From: Phycisphaeraceae bacterium D3-23
GTDB lineage: Bacteria > Planctomycetota > Phycisphaerae > Phycisphaerales > Phycisphaeraceae
Direction: 5' to 3'
Assembly (NCBI GenBank): GCA_039555135.1
Contig: CP114179.1
Span: forward strand, 434,001-498,000
DNA: 64,000 bases
Shown: piece by piece, positions 36,223 to 44,793 of the stretch
Numbering within the stretch: position 1 is the first letter of the stretch
How the letters are laid out: the number at the start of each line of letters is the position of its first letter
Made by a program: the position numbers and the translations under genes
Notes under the pieces: model-generated
Told to the model about the DNA's origin: nothing
The model's input: only the letters and a program-made list of their open reading frames with translations
Database searches by the model: none

Positions 36223-37775
36223 CCCCAATCATCGTCATCCTGATCTACCTCGGCCTGCTGCTGGGGCTGGGCATCTTGAGTTCCCGATTCTTCCGAGGCA
36301 CCAGCGCCGACTTCTTCGTCGCCTCGCGGTCCATCGGCCCGTTCCTGCTACTGATGTCCGTGTTCGGCACGACCATGACCGGCTTCGCGCTCGTCGGTTC
36401 GTCGGCAAAAACCTATGAAACAGGCATCGGCGTTTACGGGCTCATGGCGTCCTACTCCGGGCTTATCCACTCGGCCTGCTTCTTCCTGATCGGCATCAAG
36501 CTCTGGGCCTTCGGCAAGCGGTACGGCTACGTCACGCAGTGTCAGTTCTTCCGCGACCGGTTCGAGTCGTCCGCGCTGGGCTACGTGCTGTTCCCCATCC
36601 TCATCGTGCTGATCATCCCCTACCTGTTGGTCGGGCTCATCTCGGCAGGCGCGGCGATCCGGGGGCTGACCAGCCCGGTGGTCAAGCCCGACGGCACGGT
36701 CCTCCGCCCGGGGATGTTCCCCGAACTGTTCGAGGCGACCGGCGGTGCGGTGCCGCCCTGGCTGACGGGTCTGGTGATCGCGAGCATCGTGCTAATCTAT
36801 GTGTTCCTGGGGGGGGTCCGCTCCACCGCCTGGGCCAACACCTTCCAGACGATCGTGTTCATGGTCACGGGCATCATCGCGTTCACGCTGATCGCCAAGG
36901 CGTTGGGCGGGCCGGCCGCCGCGTCAGAGACGGTACTCGAGCGCGACCCCGAGGCCATGGCCCGCACCGGAAAACTGAGCAAGCTCCAGTTCTTCTCCTA
37001 CGCATTCATCCCGCTGTCCGTGGGCATGTTCCCGCACCTGTTCCAGCACTGGCTGACCGCGAAGTCGGCCAAGGCATTCCGGCTGACCGTGATCGCGCAC
37101 CCCATCTTCATCATGCTGGTCTGGGTGCCCTGCGTGCTCATCGGTGCCTGGGCGCTCGGCGTGCCTAAGATGGACGGCACCGCCGCCAACGCGGTGCTGG
37201 CCAAAATGGTCGCGGTGATGGTCGACCAGCCCGTCATCACCGGCGTCCTCTTTGCGGGCATCCTCGCAGCGATTATGTCTTCGCTCGATTCACAGTTCAT
37301 GTGCATGTCGACAATGTTCACCAATGACGTTGTCGTACACCGCAAGGGCAAAGACCACTTCACCGACAAGCAGTTGCTGTGGCTCGGCCGGGGCTTTGTG
37401 ATCGGAATCGTCACGGTGACGTATCTCATCTCGCTGTTCAAGTTGCCCATCAACGTGTTCGACCTGGGCGTGTGGTGCTTCAGCGGGTTCGGTGCCATGT
37501 TCCCCATCGCGTTCGCGGCGGTGTACTGGAAGCGGGCGACGGGTGCGGGCGTCTATGCCGCTCTGCTCGCGACCGCTGCGCTGTGGCTGGGCCTGATCGG
37601 CTACGACCTGTCTGTCTTCAAGAAGGCCCACCCACATGAAGAGTTCCTTCTCTTCGGGATGATGCCCGCTGCCATGTTGTTTGCCACCTGTCTTTGTTCG
37701 CTGGTCGTGGTGTCGCTCGCGACGAAAGTGCCCGGCGAGGCGACGATCGCCAAGTTTTTCCCGGAGAAACGATGA
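36219..37775 (+). CDS. Sodium:solute symporter family protein (SSS)
   Basis: 518 residues with about 13 transmembrane segments. Family signatures: LLGLGILSSRFFRGTSADFFVASRSIGP at the N-terminus (cut across two helices), GVRSTAWANTFQTIVFM, AAIMSSLDSQFMCMSTMFTNDVV in TM8 (the sodium-site helix) and GFGAMFPIAFAAVYWKRAT. SSS proteins import sugars, amino acids, organic acids or vitamins with Na+. Clustering with DUF3311 favours an organic-acid or pantothenate-like substrate, but an aromatic acid handled by the neighbouring enzymes is an equally good guess. Stop overlaps the next start. Confidence 0.92.
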   Translation: MTPIIVILIYLGLLLGLGILSSRFFRGTSADFFVASRSIGPFLLLMSVFGTTMTGFALVGSSAKTYETGIGVYGLMASYSGLIHSACFFLIGIKLWAFGKRYGYVTQCQFFRDRFESSALGYVLFPILIVLIIPYLLVGLISAGAAIRGLTSPVVKPDGTVLRPGMFPELFEATGGAVPPWLTGLVIASIVLIYVFLGGVRSTAWANTFQTIVFMVTGIIAFTLIAKALGGPAAASETVLERDPEAMARTGKLSKLQFFSYAFIPLSVGMFPHLFQHWLTAKSAKAFRLTVIAHPIFIMLVWVPCVLIGAWALGVPKMDGTAANAVLAKMVAVMVDQPVITGVLFAGILAAIMSSLDSQFMCMSTMFTNDVVVHRKGKDHFTDKQLLWLGRGFVIGIVTVTYLISLFKLPINVFDLGVWCFSGFGAMFPIAFAAVYWKRATGAGVYAALLATAALWLGLIGYDLSVFKKAHPHEEFLLFGMMPAAMLFATCLCSLVVVSLATKVPGEATIAKFFPEKR

Positions 37776-38887
37776 CCTCGCACGTGATGAACGACGCGGC
37801 AGCCCAGGCCCGCGACGCGCTTGACGCCCATGTCCGCGCGACCGTTGCGTGGCACTTCTCGCCTGAGACAGGCACGCCCTACTGGATCGAGTACGCCAAA
37901 CAGCACGGTATTGATCCCGCAGCGATCCAGACCTTCGACGACATCGTCGGCACGTTCGACCACTTCGACGCCGACCATATCCTGCGCTTTGTGCCGCACG
38001 ACCAACTCATCCCCCGCGCCTACGCCGGCCGGCCCTATAACGTCTTCGAAACCGGCGGCACCACGGGCATGCCCAAGCAACGCATCAACTGGGAAGACTT
38101 CCAGTACGACTACACCCAGTTCTGCAGGACCCTCCGCGACGTGCACTTCCCAAGGGGCGGTAACTGGCTGATGATCGGCCCGACCGGCCCGCGGCGGCTC
38201 CGCCTGGCGATCGAGCACCTGGCACACTGTCGCAACTCCTCGGTCTACTTCATCGACCTCGACCCCAGGTGGGTCAAACGCGTCCTCCGCGATGGGCAGC
38301 CCGCTCAGGCCAAGGCCTACATGGCCCACGCCATCGACCAGGCGATGACGATCCTCCGACACCGCGAGGTCACCGCCCTGTTTACCACGCCCAAGCTGCT
38401 CGAAGCCCTTGCCGAGCGCATGTCACTCGTGAAGATGGGCATCCGGGGCGCGTTCGTCGGCGGTACGACCATGGACCCTCAGTACACGCGCTTCCTTATC
38501 GAGGAGGTCTGCGAGCAGACCGAAGGTGACTGCATGGGGACGGCGGGGGTCGGCTTCTACCCGACCTACGGGAACACGCTCATGGGCGTCGCGCCCCACC
38601 GCCCCAACATCAAGGAAAACGGCTGGGCAACGACTTACTACTGCCCCCAGCCCCGCGCGGTGCTGCGCGTCGTCGATCCCGACAACACCGCCCGGGCCGT
38701 GCCGTACGGCGCGTTCGGCCGGGTCGAGCTAACCACACTCACCAAAGAGCTGTTCATGCCGCGTTTCCTCGAACGCGACGAGGCCCGACGCGTTGAGCCC
38801 TGGTCAGAGAAGTACCCGTGGGACGGCGTCTGTGAAGTCCGCCCGTTCGGCGCGAGCACGGCTAAGATCGTGGAAGGCGTGTATTGA
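37772..38887 (+). CDS. Short adenylate-forming enzyme, EhpF-like
   Basis: 371 residues, an ANL-superfamily protein that lacks the normal C-terminal domain. The ATP loop is ETGGTTGMPKQ (about residue 91). FVGGTTMDPQYTRFL and GTAGVGFYPTYGNTLMG resemble the acyl/aromatic pocket region. This length and domain content match the phenazine/griseoluteic-acid enzyme EhpF, an atypical adenylating enzyme thought to activate an aryl carboxylate for reduction by the partner dehydrogenase EhpG. Here the next gene is an aldehyde-dehydrogenase-type protein, so the pair probably reduces an aryl carboxylic acid to an aldehyde. Start ATG overlaps the symporter stop (ATGA). Substrate unproven. Confidence 0.75.
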   Translation: MTSHVMNDAAAQARDALDAHVRATVAWHFSPETGTPYWIEYAKQHGIDPAAIQTFDDIVGTFDHFDADHILRFVPHDQLIPRAYAGRPYNVFETGGTTGMPKQRINWEDFQYDYTQFCRTLRDVHFPRGGNWLMIGPTGPRRLRLAIEHLAHCRNSSVYFIDLDPRWVKRVLRDGQPAQAKAYMAHAIDQAMTILRHREVTALFTTPKLLEALAERMSLVKMGIRGAFVGGTTMDPQYTRFLIEEVCEQTEGDCMGTAGVGFYPTYGNTLMGVAPHRPNIKENGWATTYYCPQPRAVLRVVDPDNTARAVPYGAFGRVELTTLTKELFMPRFLERDEARRVEPWSEKYPWDGVCEVRPFGASTAKIVEGVY

Positions 38888-38900
38888 GCGCTTGCAGCCG

Positions 38901-38923
38901 CAGATCTCGCGGATGGAGATCTG
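38901..38923. repeat. Inverted repeat in the only wide internal gap of the operon's first half
   Basis: CAGATCTC and GAGATCTG are complementary across a seven-base spacer (GCGGATG). The repeat lies 13 bases after the EhpF-like stop and in the 146-base gap before the aldehyde-dehydrogenase gene. It could be a weak terminator, an mRNA-processing hairpin or a regulator site that separates transport from biosynthesis genes. No T-run follows. Confidence 0.4.
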
Positions 38924-39033
38924 GCAGGGCTATTTCCGGCGTACTGAAACAGTCCTATGATTGCTGCGTCCGTCTAACAACCAGGCTTGTTTTGAATCTG
39001 TGTCACCTGTGAAACTGCGGCCAAACCCGATCC

Positions 39034-40497
39034 ATGACCACCGTCCCCCACATCCCGATCCTACGCCTGGGCCGGAGCTATCGCAGCGTCAATACCCGGC
39101 CAATCGTGGATTTGGGCACGGGCGAGACGGTCGCGGAGATGTCGGTCGGCAACGCGGGCCTGATCCGGCGTGATGCCGCACGGTTCGAAGAAGCAAGCAC
39201 GGCGCTCTCGGCGATCCCCTGCCGGGACCTGATCGCGATGTCGGCCAAGGCCGGCGAACTGTTCATGAACGCTGAGTTGCCCTTGGGCGATGGCACGCAG
39301 ACCTCCGACGACTATGTCCGTCAGCTCTCGCGCACCAGCGGCCTACCACATACGCTGGTCCGGGCCAACATGGCCAAGGTACATGACGCGCTGACGCACC
39401 TGGAAGAGATCGTGCACGGCCTGACGCGCGGCGTCCCGCTGGAGGTGATCGATACCGGGTTCGGTGAGGTCAACGGCACACCGGTGAGTTTCTACCCGAC
39501 CTCACATGCGCTAGGCATGGTGATGCCGAGCAACTCGCCGGGCGTCAACGCGCTCTGGCTGCCTTCGATCGCGTTTAAGACCCCGGTCATCCTGAAGCCC
39601 GGGAGCGACGAGCCGTGGACCCCCTGGCGTGTCATTCAGGCCATGATTGCGGCCGGCGTCCCCAAAGAAGCGTTCGGGTTCTACCCGACGGATCACGAGG
39701 GCTCGGCCGCGGTGATGGACCTCTGCGACCGCTCGATCATCTTCGGCGGCGAGGCCACCATGAAGCGCTACGGCGGCGACCCCCGCGTCGAGGTGCACGG
39801 CCCGGGCTGGTCGAAGGTCATCATCGGCGAGGACTGCATTGATGAATGGCCAGAGTATCTCGACATCATCGTTCAGTCGATCGCGGCGAACTCCGGCCGA
39901 TCCTGCATCAACGCTTCGACGGTGATCGTGCCAAGGGAGGGCCGCGACCTCGCTTTGCGTTTGGCCGAGCGTTTATCAAAGATTACGCCTCGGCCTGCCG
40001 ACGATCCGGAGGCGCAGCTCAGCGCCATCGCCAATCCCAAGATTGCAGATTGGGTCAACGCGCAACTCGTTGCGGGTCGGGGAACACCGGGTGCCGTTGA
40101 TTACACCGCGCACCTCCGTGACAATCCCGACTGTGTCGTCCAGTTCCAGGGCCGGACTTACATCTTGCCAACTGTCATCTATTGCCTCGATAAGTGGGAC
40201 CACCCTCTTTGCAATACCGAGTTCATGTTCCCCTTCGCCTCGGTCGTCGAGGTAGACCAGGACAAGGTGCTCGATAAGATCGGCCCGACCCTCGTCGTCA
40301 GCGCGATCACGAAGGACCCCGCGTTTACGAGTCAACTGCTCCAGTGCAAGAACATCCAGCGGCTGAACCTCGGCCCGGCACCGACCTCCAGTGCGCAGTG
40401 GGACCAGCCCCACGAGGGCAACCTGTTCGAGTTTCTGTATCAGCGGCGCGCGATCTATCACGCCCAGCCGCTAGCCACGACCGGAGCCGGGGCATGA
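39034..40497 (+). CDS. Aldehyde-dehydrogenase-superfamily reductase, EhpG-like
   Basis: 487 residues, ALDH superfamily. The catalytic Cys lies in NSGRSCINASTVIVP (about residue 291). The NAD-binding fold has PSNSPGVNALWLP and VILKPGSDEPWTP. The classical glutamate motif (ELGGK) is absent; it reads VEVHGPGWSKVII instead. Loss of that Glu is typical of enzymes that make, rather than oxidise, aldehydes through a thioester (acyl-CoA or acyl-AMP reductases). Together with the EhpF-like gene before it and the alcohol dehydrogenase after it, a carboxylate to aldehyde to alcohol route is likely. The direction and the substrate are inference. Stop overlaps the next ATG. Confidence 0.8.
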   Translation: MTTVPHIPILRLGRSYRSVNTRPIVDLGTGETVAEMSVGNAGLIRRDAARFEEASTALSAIPCRDLIAMSAKAGELFMNAELPLGDGTQTSDDYVRQLSRTSGLPHTLVRANMAKVHDALTHLEEIVHGLTRGVPLEVIDTGFGEVNGTPVSFYPTSHALGMVMPSNSPGVNALWLPSIAFKTPVILKPGSDEPWTPWRVIQAMIAAGVPKEAFGFYPTDHEGSAAVMDLCDRSIIFGGEATMKRYGGDPRVEVHGPGWSKVIIGEDCIDEWPEYLDIIVQSIAANSGRSCINASTVIVPREGRDLALRLAERLSKITPRPADDPEAQLSAIANPKIADWVNAQLVAGRGTPGAVDYTAHLRDNPDCVVQFQGRTYILPTVIYCLDKWDHPLCNTEFMFPFASVVEVDQDKVLDKIGPTLVVSAITKDPAFTSQLLQCKNIQRLNLGPAPTSSAQWDQPHEGNLFEFLYQRRAIYHAQPLATTGAGA

Positions 40498-41669
40498 CCT
40501 CGATCACCACCCCCAGCCCGACCGACCTGGAGCACACGCCCGGCACGCGGCTGGTGTTCGGCGTCGATGCGTTGGAACAGGTCGGCGAACTGGCCGGTGA
40601 GTTAGGGGCCAGGCGGGTGATGATGATCAGCGACCCCGGCGTGACCGACGCCGGCCATACCGCACGCGCGCATGCCATCGTCGAGGCCGCGGGGCTTGCC
40701 GCACAGTCGTACACCGGCGTACACGAGAACCCTTCGACCGCAGATGTGAACAGCGCCGTCGCGTGTGCCAAGCGGTTTGAGCCGGACCTGCTCGTCGGCC
40801 TGGGGGGCGGCTCGGCGCTGGACACCACCAAGGGCTGCAACTTCATCTACACCAACGGCGGGGTCATGGCCGACTACCACCATACCGACCGCGAGGTCCG
40901 GCCCATGCTGCCGATGATCGCCGTACCCACGACCCACGGTACCGGCAGCGAGGCGCAGTCCTACGCCCTGATCGCGGACGAGTACACCCACATGAAGATG
41001 GCGTGCGGCTCACCCCACGCCCTGCCAAGGATCGCGCTGCTCGATCCCAGGCTGACGCTCACCCAGCCCCACTCGGTGGCGACCTGCACCGGCATCGACG
41101 CGATCACCCACGCCATCGAGTCTTACGTCTGCACGAGGCGTAACCCGGTCTCCGCCCGCTATGCGATTGAGTCATTCACGCTGACCATCAACGCCCTGCC
41201 ACGTGTCATCGAAGACCCGGCCGACCTTAAGGCCCGCGGCGACATGCTGCTGGGCGCGGCTTACGCCGGGCTCGCCATCGAGAACAGCATGCTCGGCTCG
41301 GCCCACGCATCGGCGAACCCGCTCACCGCGCGTTTCGGCACGGTCCACGGCCAGGCCGTCGGCGTAATGCTACCGCACGTCATCCGCTTCAACGCCATCG
41401 ATCCTGCGGCCAACCGGCACTACGCCGAACTCGCCAAACGCGCTGGCCTGGCTTGCAGCGACGAGCTGGCCGACCGCATCACCGCGTTGCTTTTACAGGC
41501 CGGGCTACAGCCGGGCCTGGCGACCCTCGGTGTCGACCCGTCGTCCTTCGGTGCTCTGTCCGTGCAGGCGGCTGGGCAATGGACGGCGCGATTCAACCCG
41601 CGGGCGATCACCGCCGACGACTTCGCGGGGCTGTACCAACAGGCCTACAACGTGGAGCAGCAAGCATGA
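40494..41669 (+). CDS. Iron-containing alcohol dehydrogenase
   Basis: 391 residues, group III (Fe-ADH) family. Cofactor site GLGGGSALDTTKG (about residue 100); metal ligands fit GIDAITHAIESY (Asp, His) and, further on, SAHASANPLTARFGTVHGQAVGV (two His; shown in part). The family reduces aldehydes with NAD(P)H or oxidises alcohols. Its position directly after an aldehyde-forming dehydrogenase suggests it reduces the aldehyde to a benzyl-type alcohol. It overlaps genes on both sides (ATGA before, ATGATG after), so expression is probably coupled. Confidence 0.9.
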   Translation: MTSITTPSPTDLEHTPGTRLVFGVDALEQVGELAGELGARRVMMISDPGVTDAGHTARAHAIVEAAGLAAQSYTGVHENPSTADVNSAVACAKRFEPDLLVGLGGGSALDTTKGCNFIYTNGGVMADYHHTDREVRPMLPMIAVPTTHGTGSEAQSYALIADEYTHMKMACGSPHALPRIALLDPRLTLTQPHSVATCTGIDAITHAIESYVCTRRNPVSARYAIESFTLTINALPRVIEDPADLKARGDMLLGAAYAGLAIENSMLGSAHASANPLTARFGTVHGQAVGVMLPHVIRFNAIDPAANRHYAELAKRAGLACSDELADRITALLLQAGLQPGLATLGVDPSSFGALSVQAAGQWTARFNPRAITADDFAGLYQQAYNVEQQA

Positions 41670-42829
41670 TGCAACGATTCAGACGGATCGCGATGATGTT
41701 GCTTGCCGCCGCGCTCTCGTACACCGCGCCGGCCGCCCTGGCCGAGGACGAGCCCGAGCGACGCGACTGGCCTCACCCGCGCGGCGGCCTAATGGGTGCC
41801 GGGGTCGCGGAGGGCGTCGAGCTGGCAGACGGTTACGCTCCCGCCTGGGTCTACGAGACCGGCGGCGCGGTCCTCTCCTCACCCGCGATTGTCGATAGCG
41901 TGGTTTTTGTCGGATCGGAAGACAAGCACCTGTACGCGATCCACGGCGCCAGCGGGGAGCTGAAGTGGCGGTTCGAGGCGCAGTCCCTGATCGATGCCTC
42001 GCCCGTCGTTGTGGAGGGTGTGGTCTACGTCGGGACGGACGGCGGCGTGCTCCACGCGATCGATGCCGAGACCGGCGAAGCGCTCTGGGCGTTCGAGGCC
42101 GGCGGTCGCATCTCCGGCGAGGCGGGGGTGACGACGGTCACCAACGGCGCCGGCGAGAACACGAAGGTCGTCTTGGCGGGCAGCCACGACGGATCGCTGT
42201 ACTGCATCGACGCCGACACCGGTGAGGAACGATGGGCCTACGAGACCGGCGACTACATTAACTGCGGCATCACCCTGTACCGCAACACGATCGTGCTCGG
42301 CGGCTGCGACACGTACCTCCACCTGATCGACCTGCGCACCGGCGAGGGCAAGGGAGAGGTCGCACTGGGCGGCGAGGTCTCGGGGACTCCGGCGCTGGCC
42401 GACGGGTTTGCCTACCTGGGCCACATGCAGAATGAGGTGGTCGCGGTCAACCTCAGGACCAAGGAAGTCGCCTGGCGCTTTGCGGACCGCAACTTTCCCT
42501 ACGTCGGAGCGCCCGCCATTGCCGGCGACCGGCTGGTCATCGGCTCGCGCGGCCGGCGGCTATATTGCCTGGACCGCCGTACCGGCGAGGAGCTCTGGGG
42601 CGTCCGCACCCACGGCGGGGTCGAGGGGGCGCCCGTCGTCGCCGGCGGGCGAGCCATCTTCGGGTCGGCCGGTGGCCGACTGTCCATCGTCACCCTCAGC
42701 AACGGCGAGCCCGTCTGGCAACACGACCTGGGCGCCGCGATCAACGTCAGCCCCGCCGTCGTCCCCGGGCTGGTCGTCGTGGGCAGCGAGGACGGCAGTG
42801 TCTACGCCTTCAAACCCGCTGATCAATAA
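41666..42829 (+). CDS. Secreted PQQ-like beta-propeller protein (propeller 5)
   Basis: 387 residues starting at ATG 41666, overlapping the alcohol dehydrogenase stop; ATG 41669 is an alternative. Signal peptide ends near residue 27 (PAALA). Blades repeat at about 40-residue spacing: FVGSEDKHLYAIHGASGELKW, DAETGEALWAFE, IDADTGEERWAYE, LDRRTGEELWGV and SEDGSVYAFKP. This is the most regular propeller of the six and the most BamB-like. Its placement between soluble redox enzymes and the radical SAM gene suggests it interacts with the pathway product or with an exporter in the periplasm; this is a guess. Confidence 0.87.
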   Translation: MMQRFRRIAMMLLAAALSYTAPAALAEDEPERRDWPHPRGGLMGAGVAEGVELADGYAPAWVYETGGAVLSSPAIVDSVVFVGSEDKHLYAIHGASGELKWRFEAQSLIDASPVVVEGVVYVGTDGGVLHAIDAETGEALWAFEAGGRISGEAGVTTVTNGAGENTKVVLAGSHDGSLYCIDADTGEERWAYETGDYINCGITLYRNTIVLGGCDTYLHLIDLRTGEGKGEVALGGEVSGTPALADGFAYLGHMQNEVVAVNLRTKEVAWRFADRNFPYVGAPAIAGDRLVIGSRGRRLYCLDRRTGEELWGVRTHGGVEGAPVVAGGRAIFGSAGGRLSIVTLSNGEPVWQHDLGAAINVSPAVVPGLVVVGSEDGSVYAFKPADQ

Positions 42830-42857
42830 CCCACCCACGCCAAACGATCGAATACCC

Positions 42858-44216
42858 ATGAGCGATCCTGAAAACACCCCGCTGCCCGTACTCGAGGCGG
42901 ATGACAAGAAGACGACCGTCGGCAACTACTTCGTCTCCAACTATCCACCGTTCTCGACCTGGTCCACCGACCACCGCGACGCGGCGCTCCGCGCCTTCGA
43001 TTCACCCGCCGCGCCCGACACGCCGCTGGGGCTTTACATCCACATCCCGTTCTGCAGGAAGCGCTGCCATTTCTGCTACTTCCGTGTGTACACGGATAAG
43101 ACCCGCGACGAGGTGAGTAGCTACCTCGATGCCGTGCTCGAAGAAGTGAAGCGTTACGCCCAGACCCCGCGCATCAAGGGCCGGCCGCTCAAGTTCGTCT
43201 ACTTCGGCGGCGGCACCCCCAGCTACCTCTCGGAGAAGCAGCTGACCTACCTGTTCGACGGGCTCAAAGAGGCGCTGGATTGGGGCCGGGTCGAGGAGGT
43301 CGCCTTCGAGTGTGAGCCGGGCACGCTGAGCACTCGGAAGCTCGAATGCCTCAGGTCGCTGGGCGTGACTCGGCTTTCGCTGGGGATCGAAAACTTCAAT
43401 GATGAGATCCTCGAACTGAACAACCGCGCCCACCGCAGCCAGCAGGTCGGCAACGCCTACGACTGGGCCAAGGACGCCGGGTTTCAGCAGATCAATATCG
43501 ACCTGATCGCCGGGATGCTCGGCGAGACCGATGAGAATTGGCGGCGGAACATCGATACGCTCGTGGAGATGAAGCCCGAGGCGGTCACGATCTACCAGAT
43601 GGAGGTGCCCTACAACACCACGATCTACAAAGACATGAAAGAGAGCGGCAAGGACGAGGCCCCCGTCGCCGGCTGGGGCACCAAACGGCGGTGGGTCACG
43701 GACGCATACGCCGCGCTCGAAGACGCCGGCTACACGGTCACGAGCGCCTACACCGCCGTGCGCGACCCCGGGGCGGTCAAGTTTGTCTACCGCGATGCAC
43801 TGTGGTCTGGCGCAGACATGCTCGCGGTCGGCGTCTCGTCGTTCGGCTACCTCAGCGACCCATCCGGGGGCGGGCTTCACTACCAAAACCAACACGACAT
43901 CGTGCCCTACGTATCTTCGGTCACCGGCGGTGAGCAGCCGGTCTACCGCGCCCTACCGATCGATGCGGAGGAGAGCCTGATCCGCGAGTGGGTCCTGCAG
44001 ATGAAGCTCGGGCGGATCAGCCGCAGGCCGTTTATCGAGAAGTTCGGCATCGACCCGTTCGAGAAGTGGGCCGATGTCCTTAAGGGGTACGTCGACGAGA
44101 AGCTGATCCGGATCGAGGGCGACGAGCTCATCGTCCCGCGCCAGACGTTGCTGCGGATCGACCGCCTGCTGTACGCCTTCTTCAAGCCCGAGCACCGAGA
44201 CGTCCGTTACGCATGA
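42858..44216 (+). CDS. HemN/HemW-like radical SAM protein
   Basis: 452 residues. The 4Fe-4S/SAM motif is CRKRCHFC (Cys 66, 70, 73; CX3CX2C) preceded by YIHIPFC, as in the coproporphyrinogen III oxidase-like family. A GGGTPSYL stretch follows (about residue 118), and the C-terminal HemN-type domain is present (EWVLQMKLGRISRRPF...). Members include true oxygen-independent coproporphyrinogen oxidases, haem chaperones and radical SAM methylases or cyclopropanases. Nothing nearby makes haem, so a tailoring reaction on the pathway product is more likely here. The stop overlaps the chorismate-lyase-like ATG. Confidence 0.85.
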   Translation: MSDPENTPLPVLEADDKKTTVGNYFVSNYPPFSTWSTDHRDAALRAFDSPAAPDTPLGLYIHIPFCRKRCHFCYFRVYTDKTRDEVSSYLDAVLEEVKRYAQTPRIKGRPLKFVYFGGGTPSYLSEKQLTYLFDGLKEALDWGRVEEVAFECEPGTLSTRKLECLRSLGVTRLSLGIENFNDEILELNNRAHRSQQVGNAYDWAKDAGFQQINIDLIAGMLGETDENWRRNIDTLVEMKPEAVTIYQMEVPYNTTIYKDMKESGKDEAPVAGWGTKRRWVTDAYAALEDAGYTVTSAYTAVRDPGAVKFVYRDALWSGADMLAVGVSSFGYLSDPSGGGLHYQNQHDIVPYVSSVTGGEQPVYRALPIDAEESLIREWVLQMKLGRISRRPFIEKFGIDPFEKWADVLKGYVDEKLIRIEGDELIVPRQTLLRIDRLLYAFFKPEHRDVRYA

Positions 44217-44791
44217 ACCCCGCCGACCCGATGATCCCTGACGTGCTCTACCCGCTGTCGGCCTTCGAGGCCACCGGCGGTGGCGGTGCCGCGAGCGTGG
44301 CCTTCATCGAGGCGGAAGAACTCACGCCCCCCTACCGGTCCCTGCTTGCTCACGACCGTGACATGACCGGGACGCTGGAGGCCTTTTTTGGCCAGCCGAT
44401 GAACCTGCGGGTCCGCGTCCGGAAGTTAGAGGGCGACGCCCTGTTGCGACAGGTGACGCTGGTGGGCGCGGACGACGGTCGACTGGCGGAGTTCGGCGCG
44501 ATCCGCATCGACCTGTCCTGCTTCGATGGTGTGGCCCGGGGCCTTGTTATCGACGGCCGAATCCCGCTGGGACGTATCCTCCGGGAGCACGGCGTGGCCT
44601 ACATCTCGAATCCCTCGGCCTACCTGAAGGTGACCCCGGGCCCCATATTGAACGAGGCCCTTCAGGTCAGCGGCGGGCCGCTGTACGGCCGGAAGAACCA
44701 GCTGACCACGCCCACCGGCCAAACCATCGCCCACATCATTGAGATCCTCCCGCCGCTGTCGGCCGACGGGCCGATGCACCCCCATCATTGA
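44213..44791 (+). CDS. Chorismate-lyase-like protein (hydroxybenzoate synthase family)
   Basis: 192 residues. The sequence LLAHDRDMTGTLEAFFGQPMNLRV (about residues 40-63, cut) and LAEFGAIRIDLSCFD, then PLGRILREHGVAYISNPSAYL, match the chorismate pyruvate-lyase/DUF98 family, which forms 4-hydroxybenzoate (UbiC) or, in some relatives, 3-hydroxybenzoate from chorismate. The residues expected to bind chorismate (an early Arg in VRVRKLEG, a Glu in AEFGAI) are plausible but not aligned. It would supply the aromatic acid for the adjacent halogenase-like, ligase and reductase genes. The ATG overlaps the radical SAM stop; its own stop overlaps a TTG at 44788. Confidence 0.72.
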   Translation: MNPADPMIPDVLYPLSAFEATGGGGAASVAFIEAEELTPPYRSLLAHDRDMTGTLEAFFGQPMNLRVRVRKLEGDALLRQVTLVGADDGRLAEFGAIRIDLSCFDGVARGLVIDGRIPLGRILREHGVAYISNPSAYLKVTPGPILNEALQVSGGPLYGRKNQLTTPTGQTIAHIIEILPPLSADGPMHPHH

Positions 44792-44793
44792 CC

